A DNA stretch of 53,368 nt from Alphaproteobacteria bacterium (GCA_028292825.1 JAQGLO010000060.1:1-53368), one strand, 5' to 3'. Numbered from the stretch's first letter, positions 8,745 to 17,774 are shown. Notes: generated by a model not told the origin, from the sequence alone. A program made the numbers and translations.

Positions 8745-9275
8745 TCACGAAGCCCGCTTGACCTCGGACAGCAGGTCCTGTGCCTGGTGCGCCAGTTCGG
8801 CCAGCGCATTGGGCATGTCCTCACCCGACTTGCGCGCCCAGTCCACCAGCGACGCGGCGAAGGTCGCAAGCGCCGGGGCGCTGGCGATCAGGCGCGCCTG
8901 CTCCTCCACCTTGGCCGGGTCCAGGTCATATTCGGCGCCCGGCACACGCCAGCCGCCCCATTCTTCCTTGCCGGTGATGACGACCGGATAGGTGCCCGGC
9001 ACGGGATGGCGGGCGCAATCTTCCGCCGGCTGCCACTTGTTGCGGGCACGCATCACGCGCCAGGTCTGGGAGTCGCTGACCGTGCGATCGCCCAGCGGTT
9101 CTTCATTCTGCAATTCCTCGGCGGCGAATTCGCGGCCCAGACCGACATCGTAATGGATGCGGATCGGCTCATCGATGCCCTTGGCCCAGTGGGGGACGAC
9201 GTGTTCGATCAGCGCCCAGGTGCCGACCGGCTTCACGTAAACCCGCTGGTTCTTGTGGAACTGCGCTTTGGCCAT
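8745..9275 (-). CDS. Conserved alphaproteobacterial hypothetical protein
   Basis: A 176-residue soluble protein that I recognise only as a type often seen in alphaproteobacteria; no function is known to me. The N-terminal half is beta-rich and basic/aromatic (RVYVKPVGTWALIEHVVPHW, DVGLGREFAAEEL), resembling a small SH3-like or nucleic-acid-binding module. The C-terminal third (from about residue 118) is predicted helical. It is upstream of pepN on the same strand with a 97-base gap. A candidate CtrA box lies about 45 bases upstream of its start. Confidence 0.75.
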   Translation of the reverse strand: MAKAQFHKNQRVYVKPVGTWALIEHVVPHWAKGIDEPIRIHYDVGLGREFAAEELQNEEPLGDRTVSDSQTWRVMRARNKWQPAEDCARHPVPGTYPVVITGKEEWGGWRVPGAEYDLDPAKVEEQARLIASAPALATFAASLVDWARKSGEDMPNALAELAHQAQDLLSEVKRAS

Positions 9276-9318
9276 GGCGAGGAATCCGGAATTTCGCCGT
9301 CAGCCTAGGGAAGCGCTG

Positions 9319-9333
9319 TTAAGTCCCGGTTAA
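9319..9333. promoter_or_regulatory. Candidate CtrA binding box (TTAA-N7-TTAA)
   Basis: TTAA at 9319-9322 and TTAA at 9330-9333 are separated by GTCCCGG (7 bases), an exact match to the CtrA spacing. It lies midway between two divergent genes, about 44 bases from each start (9275 on the minus strand, 9377 on the plus strand). The function is inferred from the motif. Confidence 0.4.
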
Positions 9334-9376
9334 GGCCATTGTACGAGTTCGAGCAAAAGCCTTATTTTCCGGGGAA

Positions 9377-9550
9377 ATGGAAACCCCCTGCATCAAAATC
9401 TGCACCTATGAGCCCTCTATCCGGATGTGTTCCGGCTGCGGCCGCACCCTGGAGGAAGTCCGGAACTGGTTCGCCATGACCGACGAACAGCGCCGTGCCG
9501 TGATGGTGGAACTTCCCGAACGGCTCAGGCGCGCGACGTCAGCCAGCTGA
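9377..9550 (+). CDS. DUF1289 cysteine-motif mini-protein
   Basis: A 57-residue protein of the DUF1289 family. Four cysteines (C5, C9, C18, C21) form the family signature PCIKIC...MCSGCGRT, and the conserved EVRNWFAMTDEQRRAV follows; the cysteines suggest a metal or Fe-S site, though the function is uncharacterised. The ATG at 9377 is preceded by CGGGGA. The 3' end overlaps the convergent cobA-type gene by 26 bases (9525-9550). Confidence 0.85.
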   Translation: METPCIKICTYEPSIRMCSGCGRTLEEVRNWFAMTDEQRRAVMVELPERLRRATSAS

Positions 9551-10301
9551 GTTCTGCCGCCAGCCGCACATTCTCCCCGATCACGATGATGGATGGCGCG
9601 TTGCCCGCCTCCAGCGCGGCGAGGCCCGCAAGCGTGGTGACGATCACCTGCTGGTTGGTGCGCGCCGCATTGAGGACGATGGCGGCGGGCGCCTCCGGTG
9701 CGCGGCCCGCCGCGATAAGTTCGCGCGAAATCTCGCCCGCGAATTTGCGCGCCATGTAGAGCACCAGGGTCGGTGCACCGCGCGACGCCGCCGCCCAATC
9801 CATTTTCGTCAACTTGCCGTCCACGCCATGCCCGGTGATGAAGGTGACGGCATGGTTGGTGTCGCGGTGGGTGACGGGAATGCCGGCATAGGCCAGCCCA
9901 CCGATACCCGCCGTGATCCCGGGCACAATGCGGAACGGGATACCGGCAGCGGCGAGCGCCTGTGCTTCTTCGCCGCCGCGGCCGAACACAAAGGGGTCGC
10001 CGCCCTTCAGCCGCAGCACCCGCTTGCCCTCTTTCGCCAGTCGCACCAGCAGATCGGAGATTTCGTCCTGCTTGCAGCTTTTAACGCCGGCACGCTTGCC
10101 GGCATAGATCTTGTCGGCATCTGACAGGGTCAGCAGCTGTTCATCCACCAGCGCGTCATAAAGAATCACATCCGCCTGGGCGAGCGCCTGAAGCCCCAGC
10201 GCCGTGATCAGTCCGGGATCGCCCGGACCCGCGCCCACCAGCCATACCCAGCCCTTTTCCAGGGCAGGAAGGTTGAGTCTCTCGGCCATTTCCTCGTGCA
10301 T
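9525..10301 (-). CDS. cobA: Uroporphyrinogen-III C-methyltransferase (SUMT)
   Basis: Transfers two methyl groups from SAM to uroporphyrinogen III, giving precorrin-2 for siroheme or cobalamin. The 258 residues carry the tetrapyrrole methylase signatures: the N-terminal GAGPGDPGLIT loop, RLKGGDPFVFGRGGEE near residues 97-112, and PGITAG. It is a stand-alone SUMT with no fused CysG oxidase domain. No other cobalamin genes are nearby, so siroheme for sulfite or nitrite reduction is equally likely. Starts are ambiguous: ATG at 10301 (used here), TTG at 10307, or ATG at 10289, which has GAGGA almost adjoining it. It is divergent from the phosphomannomutase gene across 99 bases. Confidence 0.93.
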   Translation of the reverse strand: MHEEMAERLNLPALEKGWVWLVGAGPGDPGLITALGLQALAQADVILYDALVDEQLLTLSDADKIYAGKRAGVKSCKQDEISDLLVRLAKEGKRVLRLKGGDPFVFGRGGEEAQALAAAGIPFRIVPGITAGIGGLAYAGIPVTHRDTNHAVTFITGHGVDGKLTKMDWAAASRGAPTLVLYMARKFAGEISRELIAAGRAPEAPAAIVLNAARTNQQVIVTTLAGLAALEAGNAPSIIVIGENVRLAAELSWLTSRA

Positions 10302-10400
10302 TGGCAAACCATATCACGCGCCGTTCCGCAAGAAACAGCGTGGGTTGAGGTCAGGGCCCGCGCCCGCTAAAACCGGGCCGCATTTTACCCCAGGGATCTT

Positions 10401-11900
10401 ATGATCAAGCCCCGTTCTGATCTTGTGCCCAATACCGCGGATTACGAGAACCTGCCGCTGGTGACCGCCAACGGCTTTCGCGAATATGACGCGCGCTGGC
10501 TGTTCGGCAAGGAGATCAACCTTCTGGGTATCCAGGCGCTGGGGCTGGGACTGGGCACATATCTGCATGCGATCGGCGTGAAGCCCAAGGTCGTCACCGG
10601 TCATGACTATCGGTCCTATTCCTCGTCCATCAAACAAGCGCTGACGCTTGGCCTGCTGCAGGCCGGCTGCGAAGTCCACGACATCGGGTTGGCATTGTCG
10701 CCGGTCGCCTATTTCGCGCAGTTTGCGCTGGACTGCCCGGCCGTGGCCATGGTCACCGCCAGCCACAACGAGAATGGCTGGACCGGCGTGAAGATGGGCG
10801 CGCAGCGGCCGCTGACCTTCGGTCCTGACGAGATCAACGCGATCAAGGACATCGTGCTGAATGCCAAGGGCGTGGAACGCGACGGCGGCAAGTACATCAT
10901 GGTGCCCGACATGCGCGAGACCTATCTTACCGCGGTCACCAAGGGTCACAAGCTGTCGCGTCCCATCAAGGTGATCGCCGCCTGCGGCAACGGCACGGCC
11001 GGCGCCTTTGCGCCCGAAGCCCTGCGCCGCATCGGCGCCGAGGTGATCGGCATGGACACCGAGCTGGATTTCACCTTCCCAAAATACAATCCCAATCCCG
11101 AAGACATGGAAATGCTGCACGCCATGGGCCATGCGGTGAAGGAGCACGGCGTCGATCTGTGCCTGGGCTTCGACGGCGATGGCGACCGCTGCGGCGTGGT
11201 GGATGACCGCAGCCGCGAAATCTTCGCCGACAAGATCGGCGTCATGCTGGCGCGCGACCTGTCGGTGACGCACAAGGATGCGCAGTTCGTGGTGGATGTG
11301 AAATCCACCGGCCTGTATCTGACCGATCCGGTGTTGAAGGAACGCGGCGTCAAGACCGATTACTGGAAGACCGGCCACAGCTATATCAAGCGCCGCACCG
11401 CCGAGCTAAAGGCGCTGGCAGGCTTCGAAAAGTCCGGGCACTTCTTTTTTAACCCGCCCATCGGCAACGGCTATGACGATGGCATCGTCGCCGCCATTGC
11501 GGTGCTGGAGATGCTGGACCGGGCCGGTCCGGGCGCGAAACTTTCAGGCCTGTATGACGCCCTGCCCAAGACCTGGGGCTCGCCGACCATGAGTCCTTTC
11601 TGTCCGGACGACAAGAAATATGCCGTGGTCGAGGCGATGGTGAAGGAATATTCCGATCTGGCCGCCAGGGGCGGCACGCTGCTGGGGCAGAAGATTCTCT
11701 CCGTCGTCACCGTCAACGGCGTGCGCGTCACCCTGGAAGACGGCACCTGGGGGCTTGTCCGTGCCTCTTCCAACAAGCCGTCGCTGGTCGTTGTGGTGGA
11801 AAGCCCGGCATCGGAAGCCAATATGCGTGCGATGTTCGCCGATATTGATGCGCGCCTGGGCAAGTTTCCCGAAGTGGGAGAATACGACCAGAAAATCTAG
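10401..11900 (+). CDS. Phosphomannomutase/phosphoglucomutase
   Basis: A member of the alpha-D-phosphohexomutase superfamily, 499 residues. It interconverts hexose-1- and hexose-6-phosphates for cell-envelope sugar nucleotides. The four-domain family signatures are visible: substrate entry GFREYDARW near residue 25, the catalytic phosphoserine S121 in TASHNENG, the metal loop DGDGDR at 258-263, and the sugar-specificity region EKSGHFFF. The C-terminal phosphate-binding region contains GTWGLVRASSNKP. The length and the N-terminal region match the alphaproteobacterial ManB/AlgC-like group. ATG at 10401 follows CAGGGAT. Whether Man or Glc is the preferred substrate cannot be told from sequence. 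Confidence 0.93.
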   Translation: MIKPRSDLVPNTADYENLPLVTANGFREYDARWLFGKEINLLGIQALGLGLGTYLHAIGVKPKVVTGHDYRSYSSSIKQALTLGLLQAGCEVHDIGLALSPVAYFAQFALDCPAVAMVTASHNENGWTGVKMGAQRPLTFGPDEINAIKDIVLNAKGVERDGGKYIMVPDMRETYLTAVTKGHKLSRPIKVIAACGNGTAGAFAPEALRRIGAEVIGMDTELDFTFPKYNPNPEDMEMLHAMGHAVKEHGVDLCLGFDGDGDRCGVVDDRSREIFADKIGVMLARDLSVTHKDAQFVVDVKSTGLYLTDPVLKERGVKTDYWKTGHSYIKRRTAELKALAGFEKSGHFFFNPPIGNGYDDGIVAAIAVLEMLDRAGPGAKLSGLYDALPKTWGSPTMSPFCPDDKKYAVVEAMVKEYSDLAARGGTLLGQKILSVVTVNGVRVTLEDGTWGLVRASSNKPSLVVVVESPASEANMRAMFADIDARLGKFPEVGEYDQKI

Positions 11901-11948
11901 TCACGCCGTTTTTGCGTGTTAAGCTTTCGCAGCTTTGCGGGGGCTTGC

Positions 11949-13160
11949 ATGTTGCGTGGCATGACGGGATGGGTGCTGGGGGCGATGCTGCTGGGCATCG
12001 CGGTGGGCCTGGTGCTGCATGCCGCCGTGCCCGACAAGACCGCGCTTTCGGCGATCACCGGCAGCCTGGGCCTGCTGGCCACCATCTTCCTGCGCGCCAT
12101 CCGCATGATCCTGGCGCCGCTGGTCTTCTCTACCTTGCTGACCGGCGTGGGCCGTATCCGCGAGAGCGCCGCCGTCGGTCGCATCGCGTTGCGTGCCATG
12201 ATCTGGTTTGTGGTCGCGTCCGTCGCGGCCATCCTGGTGGCGCTGGCGGCTGCTGCACTCCTGCATCCCGGTACCGGCATGACGCTGGCAGCCGCGGCGG
12301 GCGCTGCGCCGGCGGTGGCCCCGCTGACGCTGGCGGGCTTCATCGGCCACCTGGTGCCGACCTCGATCGTGCAGGCCATGGCCGAGAATGAGATATTGCA
12401 GATCGTGATCTTCGCCCTGGTGGCCGGCGTGGCGCTGGGGCAGATGGGCGAAAAAGGTGAACCGGTTTTGCGCCTGGCCGAGGCGGTGTCGCAACTGATG
12501 CTGAAGATGACCGGCTATGTGATGTACTTGGCGCCGCTGGCGGTGTTCGCCGCGGTTGCCGTGGCGCTGGCCGAGCAGGGCATCGAGATCCTGGCGCGCT
12601 ATGGCGCCTATGTCGGCGGCTTCTATGTGGTGCTGGCGGTGATCTGGCTGCTGCTGATGACGGCCGGTGCGGCGATCCTGGGCACCGGGCGGCTGAAGCA
12701 GGTCATGACCGCCATCCGCCAGCCGGCGCTGATCGCCTTCACCACCGCCAGCTCCGAAGCGGTCTATCCCAGCCTGCTGGCGAAGCTGGAGGAAAATGGC
12801 GTGCCCAACCGCATCGCCGCGCTGGTGCTGCCGCTGGGCTACTCCTTCAACCTGGTGGGATCGATGTGTTATTGCACCTGGGCGGTGATGTTCCTGTTGC
12901 AGGCCTACGGCATCGCAATCCCGGGCTGGACGCTGGCGCAACTTCTGTTCCTGCTGTTCGTGCTGTCCAAGGGCATAGCCGGCGTGCCGCGCGCCGGCAT
13001 CCTGGTGGTGACGGCCGCCGCGCCATACTTCCACATCCCCGAAGCCGGCATCCTGCTGATCCTGGGCGTGGATCATTTCGTCGACATGGGCCGCACCGCG
13101 ACCAACGCCGTGGCCAATGGCCTTGCCGCCGCATCGGTGGCAAAGTGGGAGACAAAATAG
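11949..13160 (+). CDS. Dicarboxylate/amino acid:cation symporter (DAACS family)
   Basis: An inner-membrane secondary transporter of the SDF/GltP-DctA family that takes up dicarboxylates or acidic amino acids with protons or sodium; 403 residues. The N-terminal helices and the RAIRMILAPLVFSTL segment match the family. The re-entrant-loop signature appears as FTTASSEAVYPSLL, and the late motif as VDHFVDMGRTATNAVANG. I chose ATG at 11949 because GGGGG lies five bases upstream; GTG at 11916 would add eleven residues. It lies only 14 bases before the esterase gene, so the two may be co-transcribed. The exact substrate cannot be inferred. Confidence 0.92.
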   Translation: MLRGMTGWVLGAMLLGIAVGLVLHAAVPDKTALSAITGSLGLLATIFLRAIRMILAPLVFSTLLTGVGRIRESAAVGRIALRAMIWFVVASVAAILVALAAAALLHPGTGMTLAAAAGAAPAVAPLTLAGFIGHLVPTSIVQAMAENEILQIVIFALVAGVALGQMGEKGEPVLRLAEAVSQLMLKMTGYVMYLAPLAVFAAVAVALAEQGIEILARYGAYVGGFYVVLAVIWLLLMTAGAAILGTGRLKQVMTAIRQPALIAFTTASSEAVYPSLLAKLEENGVPNRIAALVLPLGYSFNLVGSMCYCTWAVMFLLQAYGIAIPGWTLAQLLFLLFVLSKGIAGVPRAGILVVTAAAPYFHIPEAGILLILGVDHFVDMGRTATNAVANGLAAASVAKWETK

Positions 13161-13174
13161 CACGGGAGAGCGCG

Positions 13175-14152
13175 ATGGATCGCCGGGGTGTATTGGGACT
13201 GATGGGCGCCACGCTGTTGTCGTCGGCGGCCCAAGCCGATGTGATGGCTTCAGATGGCAGCCTGCCGGGTGATTCCACCGAGTTCGTGAAACTGTGGCCC
13301 GGCACGCCGCCCGGCGGCGCCGGCGTGGCCCTGACGCTCAAGATCACCGATGCGCCGGGCTCCGACGGCTATCATGTCCGTGCCGTCAGCCAGATCCAGA
13401 CACCCGGCTTCTTCGTCTATCGCGCCGCCAGGCCCAACGGGCTGGGGCTGCTGGTGATCCCTGGTGGCGGCTATTCCAGCGAAGGCGGCGACCGCGGTGG
13501 CCGCGAGATCGCGCAACATTTTTCGGCGCTGGGCATCACCTGTTTCGTGCTGCGTTACCGGTTGCCGGGCGAGGGCTGGGCCAATCGCGCCACGGTGCCG
13601 CTGCAGGACGCCCAGCGCGCCATGCGCCTGATCCGTCATGATGCGGCAAAGTATGGTGTCGATCCCGCGCGGCTGGCGGCGATCGGGTTCTCGGCAGGCG
13701 GGCATGTTTCCGCTTCGCTGGCGATCCGCCACGCCATGAAGGTTTACGATTCTGTCGACGCCGCCGACACGCTGGACGCCAGGCCCATCATCGCGGGACT
13801 GATGTATCCCGTCATCACCATGGGCGAGGGCGCCCATCCCGGCTCGCTGGACAAATTGCTGGGGCCGAATCCGGCGCCCGCGGCCGTGGCCGACTGGTCG
13901 CTGGAAAAGCATGCAGCGGCTGATACTGCGCCATCCTTCATCTGTCTTGCTGCCGACGACATGACGGTGCCGCCATTTCCCAACGGCATCACCATGTTCG
14001 GGGCGCTGCAGGCGGCCAAGGTGCCGTCAGAGCTGCATGTGTTCGAAGTGGGCGGTCACGGCTTCAGCCTGCACTGGGCGCAAGGCAGGCCCTGCGCCGC
14101 CTGGCCCGATCTGTTCACCGCCTGGGCGGCGACGCACGGGTTCAGGGGTTAA
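13175..14152 (+). CDS. Secreted alpha/beta hydrolase (BD-FAE/acetyl-esterase-like), paralogue 1
   Basis: A predicted exported esterase, 325 residues. The N-terminus MDRRGVLGLMGATLL has a twin-arginine-like pair and a hydrophobic core, with cleavage expected near AQA. The oxyanion loop is PGGGYSSEG, the nucleophile is Ser173 in GFSAGGH, the acid is in AADDMTVP and the histidine in GGHGF. It resembles bacterial acetyl-xylan/feruloyl-esterase-like hydrolases; the substrate is probably an acylated plant sugar, by family analogy. The start has GGGAG six bases upstream. It is a paralogue of the gene at 15206, sharing for example LPGEGWANR and VPLQDAQRA. Its 3' end overlaps the convergent hydrolase gene by 11 bases. 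Confidence 0.85.
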   Translation: MDRRGVLGLMGATLLSSAAQADVMASDGSLPGDSTEFVKLWPGTPPGGAGVALTLKITDAPGSDGYHVRAVSQIQTPGFFVYRAARPNGLGLLVIPGGGYSSEGGDRGGREIAQHFSALGITCFVLRYRLPGEGWANRATVPLQDAQRAMRLIRHDAAKYGVDPARLAAIGFSAGGHVSASLAIRHAMKVYDSVDAADTLDARPIIAGLMYPVITMGEGAHPGSLDKLLGPNPAPAAVADWSLEKHAAADTAPSFICLAADDMTVPPFPNGITMFGALQAAKVPSELHVFEVGGHGFSLHWAQGRPCAAWPDLFTAWAATHGFRG

Positions 14153-15134
14153 GCGCTTCCAGCAGGGCCTTGTGGAAACGCGCCGGGTCCTGGATCTGCG
14201 GGGAATGGCCCAGTTCCGGAAATTCGATCAGCGTTCCGCGCGGCATCCGCGCCGCCGCGGCCTTTGCCAGCACCGGGTAATTGCCCAGGGTCGCCCGGAG
14301 CTCCGGCGGCGCCAATTGCTTGCCGGGCGCGGTATTGTCCTTGTCGCCGATCATCAGCAGAACCGGCATCCGCAGCTTCTCGAATTCATAGAATATCGGC
14401 TGACTGTAGATCATGTCGTAGGTGAGGGCGCTGTTCCAAGCCACCACCGCCTTGCCCGGGCCGCGATACATCCCGGCCAGCATCTGCACCCAGGGTTCGT
14501 ATTCCGGTTTCCAGGTTCCGGCATAATAAGTGGTGCGTTCATAGTCGCGGATGCTGTCGGCCGTTGTCTTCAGTTGCACCTGATACTGCGCATCCGGGCT
14601 CTGCCACGGCACACCCTTGGCGCGCCAGTCTTCCAGCCCCAGAGGATCCACCAGCACCAGCCGCTCGGTATCGGCGGCAAACAGCAAGCCATAGCGCGCC
14701 GCCAGCATGCCGCCGGTGGAATGGCCCATGATGATGGCGGGCCCGATGCCGAGCGATTTCAGCAATTCATGCGTGTTCGCGGCCAGTTGCTCAAAGGTGA
14801 ACTGGTAATGCTCCGGCTTGGTGGATTTGCACCAGCCGACCTGGTCCGGGGCGATCACGCGATAGCCGGCGCCCGTTAACGCCTGGATGCTGCCCTCCCA
14901 TGTGGCGGCGCAGAAATTTTTGCCATGCAGCAACACCACGACATGCCCGTTCGGCTTTGCCGCCGCCACATCCATATAGGCCATGTCCATCGCCACGCCC
15001 TGCGAAGTAAAGCGATAGTGCGACACGGGGTGCTGATAATCATAGCCCTCCAGCATGGGACCGTAAGCCGGGCCCTCTTGCGCCAGTGCCGGTGCTGCAA
15101 GTGCGAGGAATAGAAGGGCGAAGCATCGCAACAT
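14142..15134 (-). CDS. Secreted alpha/beta-fold hydrolase
   Basis: A 330-residue alpha/beta hydrolase with a Sec signal peptide (hydrophobic core residues 4-16, cleavage near ALAQ). The HGKNF oxyanion loop lies at about 70-74, the nucleophile is Ser139 in GHSTGG, the acid is likely Asp in IGDKDNTAPG and the histidine is in ELGHSPQ. It belongs to the large family of epoxide-hydrolase/esterase-like proteins, so the substrate is unknown. The start used is the ATG at 15134, where the signal peptide begins; the open frame extends further to 15248 without a better ribosome site. It is inserted, in inverted orientation, between two paralogous esterase genes. Confidence 0.82.
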   Translation of the reverse strand: MLRCFALLFLALAAPALAQEGPAYGPMLEGYDYQHPVSHYRFTSQGVAMDMAYMDVAAAKPNGHVVVLLHGKNFCAATWEGSIQALTGAGYRVIAPDQVGWCKSTKPEHYQFTFEQLAANTHELLKSLGIGPAIIMGHSTGGMLAARYGLLFAADTERLVLVDPLGLEDWRAKGVPWQSPDAQYQVQLKTTADSIRDYERTTYYAGTWKPEYEPWVQMLAGMYRGPGKAVVAWNSALTYDMIYSQPIFYEFEKLRMPVLLMIGDKDNTAPGKQLAPPELRATLGNYPVLAKAAAARMPRGTLIEFPELGHSPQIQDPARFHKALLEALNP

Positions 15135-15205
15135 CCGGCGAACAATACGCCTTGCCCGCAAAAGGAAAAGAGTGTGTCCTTCCGCCAAAATAAACGGAGG
15201 GAAGC

Positions 15206-16195
15206 ATGGATCGTCGCACACTGTTGGCCACCGGGTTGGCCACTGCACTGCCGCTCCGCGCCTTTGCCGACACGCCGGTGGTGGGCGATGGCGTCCTGCC
15301 TGGCGATCCGCGCGAGAATATCGCGCTGTGGCCCGGCATTCCGCCGGGCGGCGCGGGCCTGGCTTTACCCGCCAACCGCGTGGTCAATCACGAACCCGCT
15401 TATGTCACGCCCAACGATCGCGCCATCGACCAGGTCGGCATGCCGGTGCTGAACGTCCTGCGCCCGGACAAGCCGGATGGTTCGGCGCTGATCCTGGCGC
15501 CGGGCGGCGGCTATAGCCGCGAGATGCTGGATTTCGAAGGCATGGACGTGGCGCGCCATTTCAACGCCGCCGGCGTCACCTGTTTCGTGCTGCGCTACCG
15601 TTTGCCGGGCGAAGGCTGGGCCAATCGCAGCGATGTGCCGCTGCAGGATGCCCAGCGCGCCGTCCGGCTGGTGCGCGCCAATGCGGCAAGATATGGCGTC
15701 GATCCGGCGCGCATCGGCTTCATGGGCTTCTCGGCAGGTGGTCACGTCGCCTGCTCCATCGCCACGCGTTTTTCGGCGAAGGTCTATGCCCCGCTGGATG
15801 CCGCCGACACCCTGAGCGCCCGTCCGGATTTCTCGGTGCCGATGTATCCGGTCGTCACCATGGGCGAAGGTTGCCATGCCGGCTCGCGCGACAAGCTGCT
15901 GGGACTCAACGCATCGGCGGAACTGATCGACGCCTATTCCTGCGAACGGCATGTTCCCGCCGATGCGCCGCCGACCTGGTTGTGTCTGGCTTCCGACGAC
16001 ACCACGGTGCCGCCGCTGCCCAATGCCGGCGCCTATTACGTGGCGCTGCAGGCGGCGAAAATTCCGTCGGAGATTCACCTGTTCGAATCCGGTGGCCATG
16101 GCTTCGGCATCGCCCGCACCATAGGCAAGCCCGACGCGGTGTGGCCGCAGCTGCTGCTGAAATGGGGCGCCAGCCACGGCTTTTTCAAAAGCTAG
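15206..16195 (+). CDS. Secreted alpha/beta hydrolase (BD-FAE/acetyl-esterase-like), paralogue 2
   Basis: A 329-residue exported esterase. The N-terminus MDRRTLLATGLATAL resembles a Tat-type signal peptide. The oxyanion loop is PGGGYSREM, the nucleophile is Ser176 in GFSAGGH, the acid is in ASDDTTVP and the histidine in GGHGFG. It is a close paralogue of the protein encoded at 13175, colinear over the whole length, which indicates a duplication with the inverted hydrolase gene between the copies. It has a strong CGGAGG ribosome site five bases before the ATG. The stop overlaps the end of the convergent YitT-type gene by four bases. Confidence 0.86.
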   Translation: MDRRTLLATGLATALPLRAFADTPVVGDGVLPGDPRENIALWPGIPPGGAGLALPANRVVNHEPAYVTPNDRAIDQVGMPVLNVLRPDKPDGSALILAPGGGYSREMLDFEGMDVARHFNAAGVTCFVLRYRLPGEGWANRSDVPLQDAQRAVRLVRANAARYGVDPARIGFMGFSAGGHVACSIATRFSAKVYAPLDAADTLSARPDFSVPMYPVVTMGEGCHAGSRDKLLGLNASAELIDAYSCERHVPADAPPTWLCLASDDTTVPPLPNAGAYYVALQAAKIPSEIHLFESGGHGFGIARTIGKPDAVWPQLLLKWGASHGFFKS

Positions 16196-16797
16196 TGGCC
16201 GGTGTAACGGCCCTTGCGGTGAAACGTATAGAGCACCGCGCTGAGCGCGATGGCGCTCAGCACCGACAGCAGCAGATGGCGCAGATCCAGCGCCACGAAG
16301 GCTGACAGCACGATCAGGGTGTCGGCGGTGCCCTGCACCTTGCCGGCATTGATGCCGCGCTTCTCATACAGGTACAGCGCCAGTACCCCGATGCCGCCGA
16401 CGCTGGATTTGTGCCGCGCCAGCGACAGGATGCCCATGCCGATCACGGTGCCGCCGAAGATGGCGGCGAACCAGGGATTGACCGCGCCCATGGGGCTCCA
16501 GTGCGGGATGGTCCAGGTCAGGACTGACAGCAGCGCCACCGTGATGGCGGAGCGGATGGCGAAATTCCAGCCCATGGTGCGCTGCGCCAGCACCAGGAAG
16601 GGTAGGTTGATGGCGAAGAACAAGGTGCCGACGGGAATGCCGGTCCGGTAGGAAATGGTCAGCGCCAGGCCGGCCACGCCGCCCGTCACCAGCCCGGCGG
16701 CATGCAGGATCACGATGCCAAAGGCGCTGAGCGAGGCGCCGATCAGGATGGCATAGACGTCTTCGGCAAGGGTGTGGCGGACTTCCGGGTTGCTCAT
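16192..16797 (-). CDS. YitT family (DUF161-type) integral membrane protein
   Basis: A 201-residue inner-membrane protein with about five to six hydrophobic segments. Recognisable family features are the N-terminal glycine-rich helix (AAGLVTGGVAGLALTISY), the GIPVGTLFFAINLPF segment and the conserved SSVGGIGVLALYLYEKRGI. Short proteobacterial YitT members are uncharacterised. The ATG overlaps the stop codon of dusA (ATGA), which implies translational coupling in a two-gene operon, although no functional link is obvious. Confidence 0.85.
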   Translation of the reverse strand: MSNPEVRHTLAEDVYAILIGASLSAFGIVILHAAGLVTGGVAGLALTISYRTGIPVGTLFFAINLPFLVLAQRTMGWNFAIRSAITVALLSVLTWTIPHWSPMGAVNPWFAAIFGGTVIGMGILSLARHKSSVGGIGVLALYLYEKRGINAGKVQGTADTLIVLSAFVALDLRHLLLSVLSAIALSAVLYTFHRKGRYTGH

Positions 16798-17774
16798 GCC
16801 AATGCAGGTGTTTTCAGCATTGCCAGGGCCGCGCGCAACACCGCGACTCCGGCACCAGGCTTCACGGCTTCTTCGCTGAGGTGGCGGCGGAACAGGCGCG
16901 CGCCCGGCTTGCCGTTGTAAAGCCCCAGCATCGGTTTGATCAGGGTGTGCAATCGCGCGCCCTCGTGCAGGCGTCGTTCGACGTAATCGACATAACGTTC
17001 CACCGCCGCATCCAGGTCCCTCGGGGCGCCGCCGAAGAAGCGCGCATCCACGTCTGCCAGTATGGAAGGATTCTGATAGGCGGCGCGGCCCAGCATCACG
17101 CCATCGACATGACGCAGATGTTCTTCCGCCTGATCCAGCGTTTCGATGCCGCCATTGACCGCAATGGTGAGGCCGGGCCGCTCCTGCTTGACGCGATAGA
17201 CCAGCGCATAATCCAGCGGCGGCACGTCGCGGTTCTCCTTGGGCGACAGGCCATCCAGCCAGGCCTTGCGCGCATGCACCGCGAAGGTGTCTACCCCCGC
17301 AGCCGCGCAAGCATCTATCAAGGTGCGCAGGCTTTCTTCGGGATCCTGATCGTCCACCCCGATGCGACACTTGACGGTGACGGGCAGCGGCACCGCCGCG
17401 CGCATCGCCGCCACGCAATCGGCCACCAGCGCCGGCTCGCGCATCAGGCAGGCGCCGAAGCGGCCCGACTGCACCCGGTCGCTGGGGCAGCCGACATTCA
17501 GGTTGATCTCGTCATAGCCGAAATCGGCGACGACCCGGGACGCCTGGGCCAGACGACCGGGATCGGAGCCGCCCAGCTGCAGGGCGATGGGGTGTTCGCT
17601 GGCGTCAAATCCCAGCAGTCTTGCCTGGTCGCCATGCAGCACCGCCTCGGCGGTCACCATCTCGGTATAGAGCAGCGCGCGACTGGTCAGACAGCGATGC
17701 AGCACCCGGCAGGGACTGTCGGTCCAGTCCATCATGGGGGCGACACTGAATCTATGTGATTGATTTACCTGCAT
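16794..17774 (-). CDS. dusA: tRNA-dihydrouridine(20/20a) synthase
   Basis: A flavin-dependent reductase that makes dihydrouridine in the tRNA D-loop; 326 residues from the ATG at 17774. The N-terminal FSVAPMMDWTD and the catalytic NLNVGCPSDRVQSGRFGACLM (Cys96) are diagnostic of the DusA subgroup. The FMN/tRNA-binding motifs CRIGVDD, VHARKAWLDGLSPKENR and MLGRAAYQNP are present. The reading frame stays open upstream to 17879, but MQVNQSHRFSVAPMMD is the normal start and has AAGAGA upstream. It is translationally coupled to the YitT-type gene downstream. A second paralogue of the DusB type is at 40873. Confidence 0.96.
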   Translation of the reverse strand: MQVNQSHRFSVAPMMDWTDSPCRVLHRCLTSRALLYTEMVTAEAVLHGDQARLLGFDASEHPIALQLGGSDPGRLAQASRVVADFGYDEINLNVGCPSDRVQSGRFGACLMREPALVADCVAAMRAAVPLPVTVKCRIGVDDQDPEESLRTLIDACAAAGVDTFAVHARKAWLDGLSPKENRDVPPLDYALVYRVKQERPGLTIAVNGGIETLDQAEEHLRHVDGVMLGRAAYQNPSILADVDARFFGGAPRDLDAAVERYVDYVERRLHEGARLHTLIKPMLGLYNGKPGARLFRRHLSEEAVKPGAGVAVLRAALAMLKTPALA

